From PWVB01 sp964530185 (GTDB lineage: Bacteria; Chloroflexota; Anaerolineae; B4-G1; SLSP01), in NCBI GenBank assembly GCA_964530185.1, contig CAZHBB010000054.1, positions 1-18,938 on the forward strand: a stretch of DNA of 18,938 nt. Reading direction: 5' to 3'. The notes beneath the pieces were generated by a model, which ran no database searches, was not told the origin of the DNA, and saw only the letters and a program-made list of their open reading frames with translations. Made by a program: the position numbers and the translations under genes. How positions within the stretch are numbered: position 1 is the stretch's first letter; every line of letters begins with the position of its first letter. This document shows, piece by piece, positions 1 to 6,892 of the stretch.

Positions 1-77
1 TCATCCTATCGCCCTGCCGTTGGTGATACATGCCCCCGCCGCGTGAGGGCGCTGGCCCACGATCTACCGTTACGACC

Positions 78-1253
78 CTACGCCAGTTTCAGCGTCACGC
101 TCATCTGATTCCATGTGTAGTTTGTGGTGTGTGACTGCCCCAGTTCGTTCTTCATGGCGTTGGACCAGATCAGGACCATCTCTTGGCCTGATTCGCTGAT
201 CCACTTCGGAGAGAGCTTCGGCTGGTAGGTTCGGTTCTCAGGGCTGTCCACGAGCCAATAGTCGGTGTAGAAGAACTCGTGCCACGGGCCATATGGGTGC
301 TCGGCGTACCAGAATCCCAGGCTGCCCGTCTCGGTGTGCATCCAACGGTCGTAGTAGTCTTCGTCAGTATCAGTCATGCCGTGCCCGGCATACGTCCCCC
401 CGTTGACCATGATGTACAGGTTCAACCCTGGATTCCAGACCACGGAGGGCAGCCAGGAGTACCATCCGAAGTAGTGTCCCTTCTGACTCTTCTCCGGGAA
501 CTCGTAGACTGGACGTCGCGCTTGAATGTCTGATGACCAACGAGCCTCTCCATGCTCGTACCCTGTGAAGTATTCCCAGGCGCTGCGGATCCCCAGACGG
601 TCCTTGGGGACGCGAGCCAGCATCAGGAGATGAGCATGGGCACCCTCCGGCGAGTAGATGTAGAGGAAGTCATCCTTCGCCGCACTGTTGTCTCTGCCGC
701 ACTGGACGAAGTCGAAGTAGGAGAACGGATAGGCAACCTTCCGTCTGTGGGGGATGCCAGACTCCTCAAGGAAGAACATCTCCGCTGTGGAGACGTGGTT
801 TCTGGCAGGGTCGTGCGGGGCGAGTTCTCGCAGGCCGCCGTTGCGATCCACCCGATACCACGCCCGCCCATTGTCGTCGGATCGCAAGAGCTTCACGCCG
901 CGGAATGGGCCGCTCCATCCCGCCGCGGGAGTCCTGGACACCGCGGAGTACAGGACTCCCTCCACCGATACGATCCCGTATCCGAACCAGCTTCCCTCGT
1001 CGCCGGAGAAATCCGGATAGCCCGGTAGATCCTCCCTGGAAAAGCCGACGGGGCCGCCCAGGATACGGTAGAGATGGTTGTGGTAGCCGCCAGCCTTGGT
1101 CTGGAGCCAGTCGCCATCGCACATTGAGGTGATCACGGAGTTATCCGCTGCCCAGGTCATGCACCAATTGTCGCCGTGTCCCGGTGACCGGAACAACGTA
1201 TCCAACTGGAACGTGATGCCGGTCGGTCGTCTGCTCTCCTGTGAATCTAACAT
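78..1253 (-). CDS. DUF4185-like beta-propeller protein
   Basis: A 391-aa soluble protein. Seen: an N-terminal GDNW..TWAADNSV stretch followed by an MCDGDW turn, a SDDNGRAWYR blade-like repeat, a central YIYSPEGAHAH / LARVPKDRL segment, a WNPGLNLYIMVNGG segment, and a C-terminal YQPKLSPKWISESG segment. These repeated short W/D/G-rich units resemble DUF4185, a five-bladed propeller family related to glycoside hydrolases; some members are D-arabinan-degrading enzymes (GH183). I see no signal peptide or membrane segment, so a cytosolic location is inferred, which is unusual for a polysaccharide hydrolase. The start chosen is the ATG at 1253, because AAAGGAG lies 5 nt upstream; an in-frame ATG at 1298 has no comparable ribosome site. 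The gene stands alone and diverges from the amino-acid transporter genes. Family assignment is moderate; substrate is unknown. Confidence 0.7.
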   Translation of the reverse strand: MLDSQESRRPTGITFQLDTLFRSPGHGDNWCMTWAADNSVITSMCDGDWLQTKAGGYHNHLYRILGGPVGFSREDLPGYPDFSGDEGSWFGYGIVSVEGVLYSAVSRTPAAGWSGPFRGVKLLRSDDNGRAWYRVDRNGGLRELAPHDPARNHVSTAEMFFLEESGIPHRRKVAYPFSYFDFVQCGRDNSAAKDDFLYIYSPEGAHAHLLMLARVPKDRLGIRSAWEYFTGYEHGEARWSSDIQARRPVYEFPEKSQKGHYFGWYSWLPSVVWNPGLNLYIMVNGGTYAGHGMTDTDEDYYDRWMHTETGSLGFWYAEHPYGPWHEFFYTDYWLVDSPENRTYQPKLSPKWISESGQEMVLIWSNAMKNELGQSHTTNYTWNQMSVTLKLA

Positions 1254-1336
1254 TCGATCTCCTTTCATGGTGGCCTCGTCGTTCTTTTGCCGGGACATTC
1301 CCGTCTTTCACTCGGTTCGTCGGACGCCGCAACCGC

Positions 1337-1365
1337 AGGATAAATCCGAGGCCGAGGCACGTCAA
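1337..1365 (-). promoter_or_regulatory. Promoter for the DUF4185-like gene
   Basis: On the minus strand, TTGACG (1365-1360) and TATCCT (1342-1337) are separated by exactly 17 bp, a good sigma-70-type match. The predicted transcript would start near 1330, giving a leader of about 77 nt before the ATG at 1253. Confidence 0.5.
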
Positions 1366-1472
1366 TGCAGTGGTGGATCGAGGACGACCTGGTGAACGGG
1401 CTATGCGGTCCGGTACTGTCGGGATCTTCCCACGCTCTCACCCTTCGGTGGACCGTAGTTGGAAGGGGGGTT

Positions 1473-1501
1473 TTGACGGATCGTGGTCTTTTCCTTATAA
1501 T
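1473..1501 (+). promoter_or_regulatory. Promoter for the amino-acid ABC transporter genes
   Basis: TTGACG (1473-1478) and a perfect TATAAT (1496-1501) are separated by 17 bp. The predicted start is near 1508, about 40 nt before the GTG start of the binding-protein gene. It faces away from the minus-strand promoter at 1337-1365. Confidence 0.75.
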
Positions 1502-1548
1502 AGGCATATTGAGTCTTTTATCAGAACAAGTAAGGGGAGGATTATGCG

Positions 1549-2298
1549 GTGAAGCGCTGGTTGCTGGTTCCATTGAGTCTGTTGATGATCCTGGCGGTTC
1601 TGGGAGTGGTCGGATGTCAATCGAAGCCCAAGAAGCTTGTCGTGGGTACTTCGGCTGATTATGAACCCTTCGAGTATGTGGATGAGAACGGAAACTACGC
1701 GGGGTTCGACATCGAGCTGATGGAGGAGATCGGTAAGCGGATGGGGGTGGAGATCGAGTGGCAGGACATCGCCTTCGATGGTCTGATCGGGGCGCTGCAG
1801 AGCGGAAAGATTGATGCCATCATTGCCGCGATGAGTGCCACGCCTGAGCGTGAGGAGCAAGTTGACTTTACCAAGCCCTATTTTGTTGGTGCTGATGCCG
1901 TCATTGTCGCTGAGGGTTCGGGGATCACGATCGCTAAAAAGGAAGATATGGCGGGCCTGCGTGTGGGTGTCCAGAGCGGGACGATCCAGGAGCAATGGGT
2001 GGATGAGAACCTCGATGCCGAGATCCATCGGTATGAGCGGGCCGAGCAGGCTATCCTTGACCTGAAGAGCGGTCGTATTGACGTCGTAGCTATGGACTAC
2101 TATGCGGCCCAGGCCTTCATCGACCAGGGCGGCATTGAGATGGTATTGAAGACGGAGTTCGCTGCTGAGCACATGGCCATTGCGGTGAAAGAAGGTAACA
2201 CCGAGCTGCGTGATCAGTTCAACAAGATCATCGATGAGCTCGAGGCTGAGGGCTTCATCGAAAACCTGGCGCTGAAATATCTCGGGGGCGGTGAGTAA
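1549..2298 (+). CDS. Polar amino-acid ABC transporter substrate-binding lipoprotein
   Basis: A 249-aa family-3 solute-binding protein that captures an amino acid outside the membrane and delivers it to the permease encoded next. Seen: a lipoprotein signal (hydrophobic residues 5-21 ending in VVGC, lipidated Cys23), the first-lobe segment VGTSADYEPFEYVDENG, the AGFDIELMEEI stretch, the ATPEREEQVDF motif whose Arg101 normally binds the alpha-carboxylate, and Asp183 in VAMDYYAAQAF, near the usual alpha-amino ligand. Length is normal. The start is the GTG at 1549, with GGGGAGG ending 8 nt upstream; the ATG at 1544 in another frame stops at once. The permease starts 11 bp after the stop codon. Which amino acid is bound cannot be read from the sequence. 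Confidence 0.93.
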   Translation: MKRWLLVPLSLLMILAVLGVVGCQSKPKKLVVGTSADYEPFEYVDENGNYAGFDIELMEEIGKRMGVEIEWQDIAFDGLIGALQSGKIDAIIAAMSATPEREEQVDFTKPYFVGADAVIVAEGSGITIAKKEDMAGLRVGVQSGTIQEQWVDENLDAEIHRYERAEQAILDLKSGRIDVVAMDYYAAQAFIDQGGIEMVLKTEFAAEHMAIAVKEGNTELRDQFNKIIDELEAEGFIENLALKYLGGGE

Positions 2299-2309
2299 AA
2301 TAGACCGCG

Positions 2310-2966
2310 ATGTCTGAAGCTTTCCTGAACGCCCTGCCCTACATCCTGGGGGGGATCGGCTATACGGTGCTGATCACCCTGGTCGCGCTGGCGGTGGGTT
2401 TCATCGTTGGAGCACCCATCGCTCTGCTGCGTGTTTATGGAGGTAGGGTAGGGCGTTTCTTGGGCATGTTCTACGTGGTGGTGCTGCGTGGGATCCCCTC
2501 GCTCGTTGTCCTCTTTCTAGTCTACTATGTGCTGGCCGCCGCGATTGATCTACCACCCTTCCTGGCGGGGTGTGCCGCGTTGGGAGTGTGCAGCAGCGCC
2601 TATCAGGCTGAGATCTTCCGGGGTGCCATTCAAGGGGTGGGTCAAGGCCAGATGATGGCAGCTCGTGCCCTGGGGATGACGCGTCGCCAGGCCATCCTCT
2701 ACATCATCCTACCTCAAGCGCTGCGGAATGCTATTCCTGGGTGGTCCAATGAGGCGGCCGTCACTGTCAAGGATTCCTCACTGGTCTATGCCGTGGGCCT
2801 GGCTGAGCTTATGCGACGCGCTCAGCAGGTCAACGGTACGCTCCACGAGCCCTTCCTGATCTTCTTCACCACAGGGGTACTCTACTTCCTGTTGACATTC
2901 ACGACGAACCGGCTGTTGGGGTGGGCGGAACGCGCTTTGCGCCTCCCCGAGATGGAAGCCGTCTAG
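2310..2966 (+). CDS. Amino-acid ABC transporter permease
   Basis: A 218-aa inner-membrane permease of the HisM/GlnP type, forming the channel for the amino acid handed over by the upstream lipoprotein. Seen: about five hydrophobic helices (roughly residues 10-40, 52-78, 84-105, 135-150, 180-205), the LRGIPSLVVLF segment typical of HisM/ArtQ-like permeases, and the cytoplasmic EAA loop around residues 117-136 with ALGM and LPQA, which docks the ATPase. A weak ribosome site, GGTGAG, sits 14 nt before the ATG. It forms an operon with the gene at 1549. No ATP-binding subunit follows; the next gene is convergent. The missing ATPase must be encoded elsewhere or shared. Confidence 0.93.
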   Translation: MSEAFLNALPYILGGIGYTVLITLVALAVGFIVGAPIALLRVYGGRVGRFLGMFYVVVLRGIPSLVVLFLVYYVLAAAIDLPPFLAGCAALGVCSSAYQAEIFRGAIQGVGQGQMMAARALGMTRRQAILYIILPQALRNAIPGWSNEAAVTVKDSSLVYAVGLAELMRRAQQVNGTLHEPFLIFFTTGVLYFLLTFTTNRLLGWAERALRLPEMEAV

Positions 2967-2973
2967 AGCACTG

Positions 2974-2989
2974 CACGTCACAGGACGTG
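2974..2989. other. Short inverted repeat between convergent genes
   Basis: CACGTC, a 4-nt loop ACAG, and GACGTG form a perfect 6-bp stem just after the permease stop, in the 62-bp gap before the convergent rsmD gene. No T-run follows on either strand, so a terminator role is possible but not shown. Confidence 0.25.
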
Positions 2990-3028
2990 GGATCTGGCCG
3001 GCTTTGAGTGGGGCATGCAGGGGCAGGT

Positions 3029-3589
3029 TCAGGGCTCTTGGGGGATGCCGTAGAAGCAGAGCATCACGCTTCCGTATGTGCGCTGATCGAAGAGGATCAG
3101 CGTCTCCAGTTCGACCGGCTGGTACTCGGTTGGGTTGATCTGCACAATCACCCATCCATCCTCTGCCAGCCACGCCAGGTGTTGGTCAAGCAAGTGCAAG
3201 GTGCGATGCCACCAGCCACGGTATTGTGGTGGGGCAAGGAAAACGTAGTCGTAAGGTTCGGGCGGCGTCGAATTCTGCAGGTACTTGAAGACATCGGCCC
3301 TCACGATTTGGGCATGCTCCTCCAGTTTTGTGAGGCGGAGGTTTTTCTGGATGGTGCGCAGGGCTGCCACGTCGAGCTCGACGAAGGTTGCCTGAGCCGC
3401 TCCGCGGCTTAATGCTTCGATGCCTACCTGCCCGGTCCCGGCGAAGAGGTCCAGGAAGCGTGCGCCACGGATGTCGGTCCCCAGGATACTGAAGAGCGCC
3501 GCTTTGGCTCGGTTGGTCATGGGACGGGTGCCCGGTCCAGGTACGGAATAGAGCTGCCGCCCCTTGGCTTTGCCTGCGATGACCCTCAT
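3029..3589 (-). CDS. rsmD: 16S rRNA (guanine-966-N2)-methyltransferase RsmD
   Basis: A 186-aa SAM-dependent methyltransferase of the RsmD family, which methylates G966 of 16S rRNA during 30S assembly. Seen: the family N-terminus MRVIAGKAKGRQL, the RPMTNRAKAALFSIL segment, SAM-binding motif I DLFAGTG (residues 47-53), the acidic strand FVELD (69-73), and RADVF (98-102). The catalytic motif IV, usually (D/N)PPY or (D/N)PPF, reads APPQY at 119-123, so the acidic or amide residue is replaced by Ala and one residue is inserted. Length matches the family. The ATG overlaps the TGA of the upstream membrane-protein gene by 4 nt, suggesting coupled translation. The family call is firm; whether the target and activity are unchanged is less certain. 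Confidence 0.88.
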   Translation of the reverse strand: MRVIAGKAKGRQLYSVPGPGTRPMTNRAKAALFSILGTDIRGARFLDLFAGTGQVGIEALSRGAAQATFVELDVAALRTIQKNLRLTKLEEHAQIVRADVFKYLQNSTPPEPYDYVFLAPPQYRGWWHRTLHLLDQHLAWLAEDGWVIVQINPTEYQPVELETLILFDQRTYGSVMLCFYGIPQEP

Positions 3590-5073
3590 AAAGTTATCTT
3601 CCCCCGCTGTTCTGTCGATGGAGACGAGGCCTGTGATGCGAGGATCTGCTCAGGCCCTTGTGCTGATGGGGCAACAGATGATGTCTCGTCCAGTGGCCCC
3701 TCTTCGGCGACGGTCTCTGTGCGCTCGTGGGGCGGTTGGGCCGCTGCGGCTGTGGCTGGGGTATGCTGCATGGTGGTAGGGTTATGGGTTGACAGGCGGG
3801 ATGCGGCTCCCAGAAGCAACCCCCAGAAAGCGGCCCACAGTGTGAAGGCTAACAGGCCGATGGCCTGCGCCGAGAGCTGCGCTGTGTCGCCGCTCACGAA
3901 GAGCCCGGCAACGCCAGGAAGGGGAGAGGATGCGGGATAGCCGTTCCATCCCTGTCCCGCCTGTCCATCGGCGAAAAGCGCCACACCCAGCAGCCCCAGG
4001 GGGCCGCTGGTGAGGGCCAGGGCTATGGTCCCTGCCGTGTCGCGCAGGTGAAGCCAGGCTTCGATGGCGTAGCGGACGAGGGGGAAGGCGAACCCGGCCA
4101 ACGTGCCGAGGGCCAATGCCGCCCAACCCGGCACGAAGGGGGCACTTGCCAGGACAGCGCCCCAGCCCGCGATTTGTCCCTGTGAGGCCAGCAAGGATTC
4201 TGGATGTCCGGTTGCCAGCCAAGCGTAAAGCTGCGCGGCGAGGGTTGCCCCTGCCATGCCCAACAGGGTGTTGAGCGCCACCCGGTGCCAGTCCAACGTA
4301 GCGGGGAGCATGTGGAACGGTTGGGAGAGCTCCCACCCCAGCCAGCCGATCCCCACCAGGATGGCTCCCAGGTTGGCCAACAGGGGGGCATAGGTCGAGG
4401 GCGGTTCTGGGGGCTGCGTGGCCCGATCCCTGCCTTGCAGGAGCCAGAGGGCCAGCACGAAGATACCTGGTAGCCACAGGACGAGGGCGCTCCCACCAAA
4501 ATCCACGAATCCATACCCCAATGCCATAGAGTCACCCAGGTGGGCCAGCCAGCCACCGCCCCAACTCCAGCAGGCGGCGACAGGGAAGACGATAGCGCCC
4601 ATCAGCAAGCTGGCCATGAGCATGACCCAGCGTCTGAGGTTCGCCAGGGCGAGGGAGGTTAGAATGACGGCTGTGGTGACCAGCGGGAGATAGGTCAGGA
4701 ACAGGGTGTAGACCTCTGGACCAAATTCCTGGCCGGCAAGAAAGAGCCCTGTTAGCCCGGCGACGCCCCAATTGGGGTCCTCAGGGACCATCAACAGGAG
4801 CGCCTGAAGCCCCTCCAATGCCTGGTTCCCCGTCACCGCATAAGCTCCTCCCAGGTGTAGGGCAAATCCAACACTCCAATAGGCCAATGTGGAAAGGGCC
4901 AGCGCCAGCGCGGCAACAGGGGTGACACGTCGGGCCTTGCGGGGCGACAGCCCACCCCAGATGACCAGGAAGAATCCAAGGGGGATAAAGTAGCCCCATA
5001 GCCAGTCGAATCGGACAGGATCAGGTTGCACGTTCAAGGCCTCAACTCCCAACTCCTGATGGGTTTCCTCCAT
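3586..5073 (-). CDS. Amt/Rh-fold membrane protein lacking the twin pore histidines
   Basis: A 495-aa polytopic membrane protein with about 11 hydrophobic segments between residues 24 and 435, then a 60-residue polar, disordered-looking tail. Several stretches align with ammonium transporters: the first helix ending WGGLSPRKA (compare FYGGLVRRKN), FPVAACWSWGGGWLAHLG (164-180), YGFVDFGGSALV (187-198; compare the LDFAGG motif), LYAWLATGHPE, GWAALALGTLAGFAFPL and RDTAGTIALAL...GVALFADG (344-370). The two His residues of the conduction pore correspond here to Leu199 and Ala353, so normal ammonium transport is doubtful. The start is the ATG at 5073, with AGGAG 9 nt upstream; an in-frame GTG at 5148 lacks a ribosome site. 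The stop overlaps rsmD by 4 nt, and no GlnK gene adjoins. Fold inferred by eye; function unknown. Confidence 0.8.
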   Translation of the reverse strand: MEETHQELGVEALNVQPDPVRFDWLWGYFIPLGFFLVIWGGLSPRKARRVTPVAALALALSTLAYWSVGFALHLGGAYAVTGNQALEGLQALLLMVPEDPNWGVAGLTGLFLAGQEFGPEVYTLFLTYLPLVTTAVILTSLALANLRRWVMLMASLLMGAIVFPVAACWSWGGGWLAHLGDSMALGYGFVDFGGSALVLWLPGIFVLALWLLQGRDRATQPPEPPSTYAPLLANLGAILVGIGWLGWELSQPFHMLPATLDWHRVALNTLLGMAGATLAAQLYAWLATGHPESLLASQGQIAGWGAVLASAPFVPGWAALALGTLAGFAFPLVRYAIEAWLHLRDTAGTIALALTSGPLGLLGVALFADGQAGQGWNGYPASSPLPGVAGLFVSGDTAQLSAQAIGLLAFTLWAAFWGLLLGAASRLSTHNPTTMQHTPATAAAAQPPHERTETVAEEGPLDETSSVAPSAQGPEQILASQASSPSTEQRGKITL

Positions 5074-5154
5074 CTTACCAGACTCCTGGAAGCCCGCCAG
5101 AACGTGTACCAGTTCGCCCACTCCAGCAGTGAGTTGCTCCGGGCGCACGTGTGG

Positions 5155-5182
5155 TTGTCATGGAGGGCTTCCGTGGTAGAAT
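5155..5182 (+). promoter_or_regulatory. Promoter for rpsB-tsf
   Basis: TTGTCA (5155-5160) and TAGAAT (5177-5182) are spaced by 16 bp. Transcription would start near 5189, leaving a leader of about 124 nt before rpsB. Confidence 0.6.
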
Positions 5183-5188
5183 GCCCAC

Positions 5189-5312
5189 TTGGATCCGTCA
5201 GGATCAATACGCACGTGGTGGGACTGTGTGCGGGGTTGCCGGCGTTTGTGTCGGTCCGCGCGCAGGGAGAACACCGCGGAGGTTATAACAAATCAAGGAG
5301 GTTTTCTACTCG
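5189..5312 (+). promoter_or_regulatory. rpsB leader with inverted repeats
   Basis: The predicted untranslated leader holds GATCC-GTCA-GGATC (5192-5205) at its 5' end and TCCGCG/CGCGGA (5255-5260 with 5275-5280, 14-nt loop). The rpsB ribosome site AAGGAGG follows at 5295-5301. Autogenous control by S2 through the rpsB leader is known in gamma-proteobacteria; a similar role here is only inference. Confidence 0.3.
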
Positions 5313-6254
5313 ATGGCTATTGTGACGATGAAGCAGTTATTGGAGACCGGGGTCCACTTTGGACACCGCACGCGGCGCTGGAACCCCAAGATGGCCCGTT
5401 ATATCTACACAGAGCGTAACGGTGTCCACATTATCGACCTGCAGCAGACCGTCAGGGCGTTGGAGAGGGCTTACGCTTTCGTGCGCGACGTCGTGGCGGA
5501 GGGAAAGCAAGTTCTCTTTGTAGGGACCAAGCGGCAGGCACAGGAGACGATCCGCCTGGAGGCAACACGCTGCTCAATGCCCTATGTCAATCAGCGCTGG
5601 CTGGGCGGCACGCTGACCAACTGGCAGACGATCCGCGAGCGGATCGAGTATTTGAAGGACCTGGAGGCTAGGAAGGCCGCTGGGGAGTTTGATCGGCTGA
5701 CGAAGCGCGAGGCTCTGATGCGGGAGCGCGAGATTGAGAAGCTCAATGGTCGGTTGGGCGGCATCAAGGAGATGCAGGGGCTTCCTGGCGCGCTCTACGT
5801 GGTTGATGTCAAGAACGAAGAGACAGCCGTGAAAGAGGCTGATCGATTGGGGATCCCGATTGTGGCCATCGTGGACACTAACTGCGACCCAGACTTAATC
5901 GATTACGTGATCCCCGCCAACGATGACGCCATTCGGGCTATCCGCCTGCTGACGTCCAAGATTGCGGACGCGGTCCTGGAGGGGCTGGCCTTGCGCAAGG
6001 AGGTCATGCCAGAGGAAGAGGAGATCTTTGAGCAGAGTGAGAAATATCTGAGTGCGGAGACGCTCGCCCGTCTGCGACAGATCCAGTTTGCAGACGAAGA
6101 GGAAAGTGAGGAAGTCCTGCTGGTGAGCGACGATCTCGAGGAAGATGTGGAGCTCCTTGAGGATCTTGATCTCGAAGAAGAGGAGGATCTCGAGGAAGAA
6201 CCCCTTGAGGTCGATGAACATCTAGATGATGAATTGTTGGAGGAGAGTGAATGA
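5313..6254 (+). CDS. rpsB: 30S ribosomal protein S2 with acidic C-terminal extension
   Basis: Ribosomal protein S2 (313 aa), needed for late 30S assembly and for S1 binding in species that have S1. Seen: the family start with LLETGVHFGHRTRRWNPKM (9-27), VLFVGTKRQAQE (68-78), NQRWLGGTLTN (93-103), LPGALYVVD (157-165) and the IPIVAIVDTNCDP signature (181-193). The canonical protein ends near residue 230. Here an 83-residue extension follows; its last 53 residues hold 32 Asp/Glu and no Lys/Arg. The ribosome site AAGGAGG lies 11 nt before the ATG. The stop overlaps the tsf start (ATGA), so the two are probably translationally coupled. Confidence 0.98.
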   Translation: MAIVTMKQLLETGVHFGHRTRRWNPKMARYIYTERNGVHIIDLQQTVRALERAYAFVRDVVAEGKQVLFVGTKRQAQETIRLEATRCSMPYVNQRWLGGTLTNWQTIRERIEYLKDLEARKAAGEFDRLTKREALMREREIEKLNGRLGGIKEMQGLPGALYVVDVKNEETAVKEADRLGIPIVAIVDTNCDPDLIDYVIPANDDAIRAIRLLTSKIADAVLEGLALRKEVMPEEEEIFEQSEKYLSAETLARLRQIQFADEEESEEVLLVSDDLEEDVELLEDLDLEEEEDLEEEPLEVDEHLDDELLEESE

Positions 6255-6856
6255 CGATCACGGCAGCGAAGGTAAAAGAGCTGCGAGAGGCTACCTCGGC
6301 CGGTATTCTGGATTGTAAGAAAGCGCTCGAGGCCACCGGCGGTGATTTCGAGAAGGCCGTGGACTACCTGCGGGAGAAGGGACTGGCCCAGGCAGCTAAA
6401 CGTATGGACCGAGAGGCCCAGGAAGGGCTGATCCACGCTTACGTGCATGGCGGCGGACGGATTGGTGTCCTCGTCGAGGTGAACTGCGAGACCGATTTTG
6501 TGGCCCGAACGGAGGAGTTCAAGACCTTCGTGAACGATGTGGCGATGCAGATTGCGGCGATGTCTCCACTCTATCTGACTCGGGATGATGTCCCCGAGGA
6601 CGTTGTGGCCCGTGAGAAGGAGATTTATCGTGCTCAGGCACTGGAAGAGGGCAAGCCGGAGCGTGTTGTGGATCGCATCGTCGAAGGGCGGCTGGAGAAG
6701 TTCTTCAAGCAGGCCTGTCTGCTGGAGCAGGATTTTATCCGGGATGACTCGCTGACGGTGGAGGAACTGTTGAAGCAGATGATCGCCAAGACTGGCGAGA
6801 ACATCGTCATCCGACGATTCACTCGCTATCAGTTGGGTGAGAGCCTGGGGGAGTAA
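6251..6856 (+). CDS. tsf: Translation elongation factor Ts
   Basis: EF-Ts (201 aa), the nucleotide exchange factor that releases GDP from EF-Tu in the cytoplasm. Seen: the UBA-like N-terminal domain (residues 4-45, with VKELREATSAGILDCKKAL and GGDFEKAVDYLREKG) and the TDFVAR motif (81-86), which inserts into the EF-Tu GTPase domain. The single core subdomain and short length match the Thermus-like short form rather than the roughly 283-aa E. coli protein. It overlaps rpsB by 4 nt. Its last codons and TAA stop lie inside an intrinsic terminator hairpin at 6842-6871. Confidence 0.97.
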   Translation: MTITAAKVKELREATSAGILDCKKALEATGGDFEKAVDYLREKGLAQAAKRMDREAQEGLIHAYVHGGGRIGVLVEVNCETDFVARTEEFKTFVNDVAMQIAAMSPLYLTRDDVPEDVVAREKEIYRAQALEEGKPERVVDRIVEGRLEKFFKQACLLEQDFIRDDSLTVEELLKQMIAKTGENIVIRRFTRYQLGESLGE

Positions 6857-6871
6857 TCCTCCAGGCTTTTT
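6842..6871 (+). terminator. Intrinsic terminator spanning the tsf stop codon
   Basis: AGCCTGGGGGA (6842-6852) pairs with TCCTCCAGGCT (6857-6867) over 11 bp with one G-U wobble. The loop is GTAA and a run of five T ends at 6871. The TAA stop of tsf (6854-6856) forms most of the loop, so a ribosome at the stop codon would cover the hairpin. It lies between tsf and pyrH and could reduce read-through into the distal genes. Confidence 0.75.
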
Positions 6872-6892
6872 CTCCCTGGAAAGGTTCCGACT

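Noticed and set aside
1..77. Possible terminator or gene end at the left edge
   Set aside because: Only a 4-bp CGCC/GGCG stem without a T-run is visible, and no coding frame can be supported in so short a stretch.
1495..2172. 225-aa minus-strand open frame over the binding-protein gene
   Set aside because: It is antisense to an intact, recognised gene and its start lies inside that gene's coding region.
6132..6199. Repeated GATCTCGAGGAAGA units as a tandem or CRISPR-like array
   Set aside because: They are in-frame codons for the acidic S2 tail, only two exact copies exist, and the spacing has no array character.
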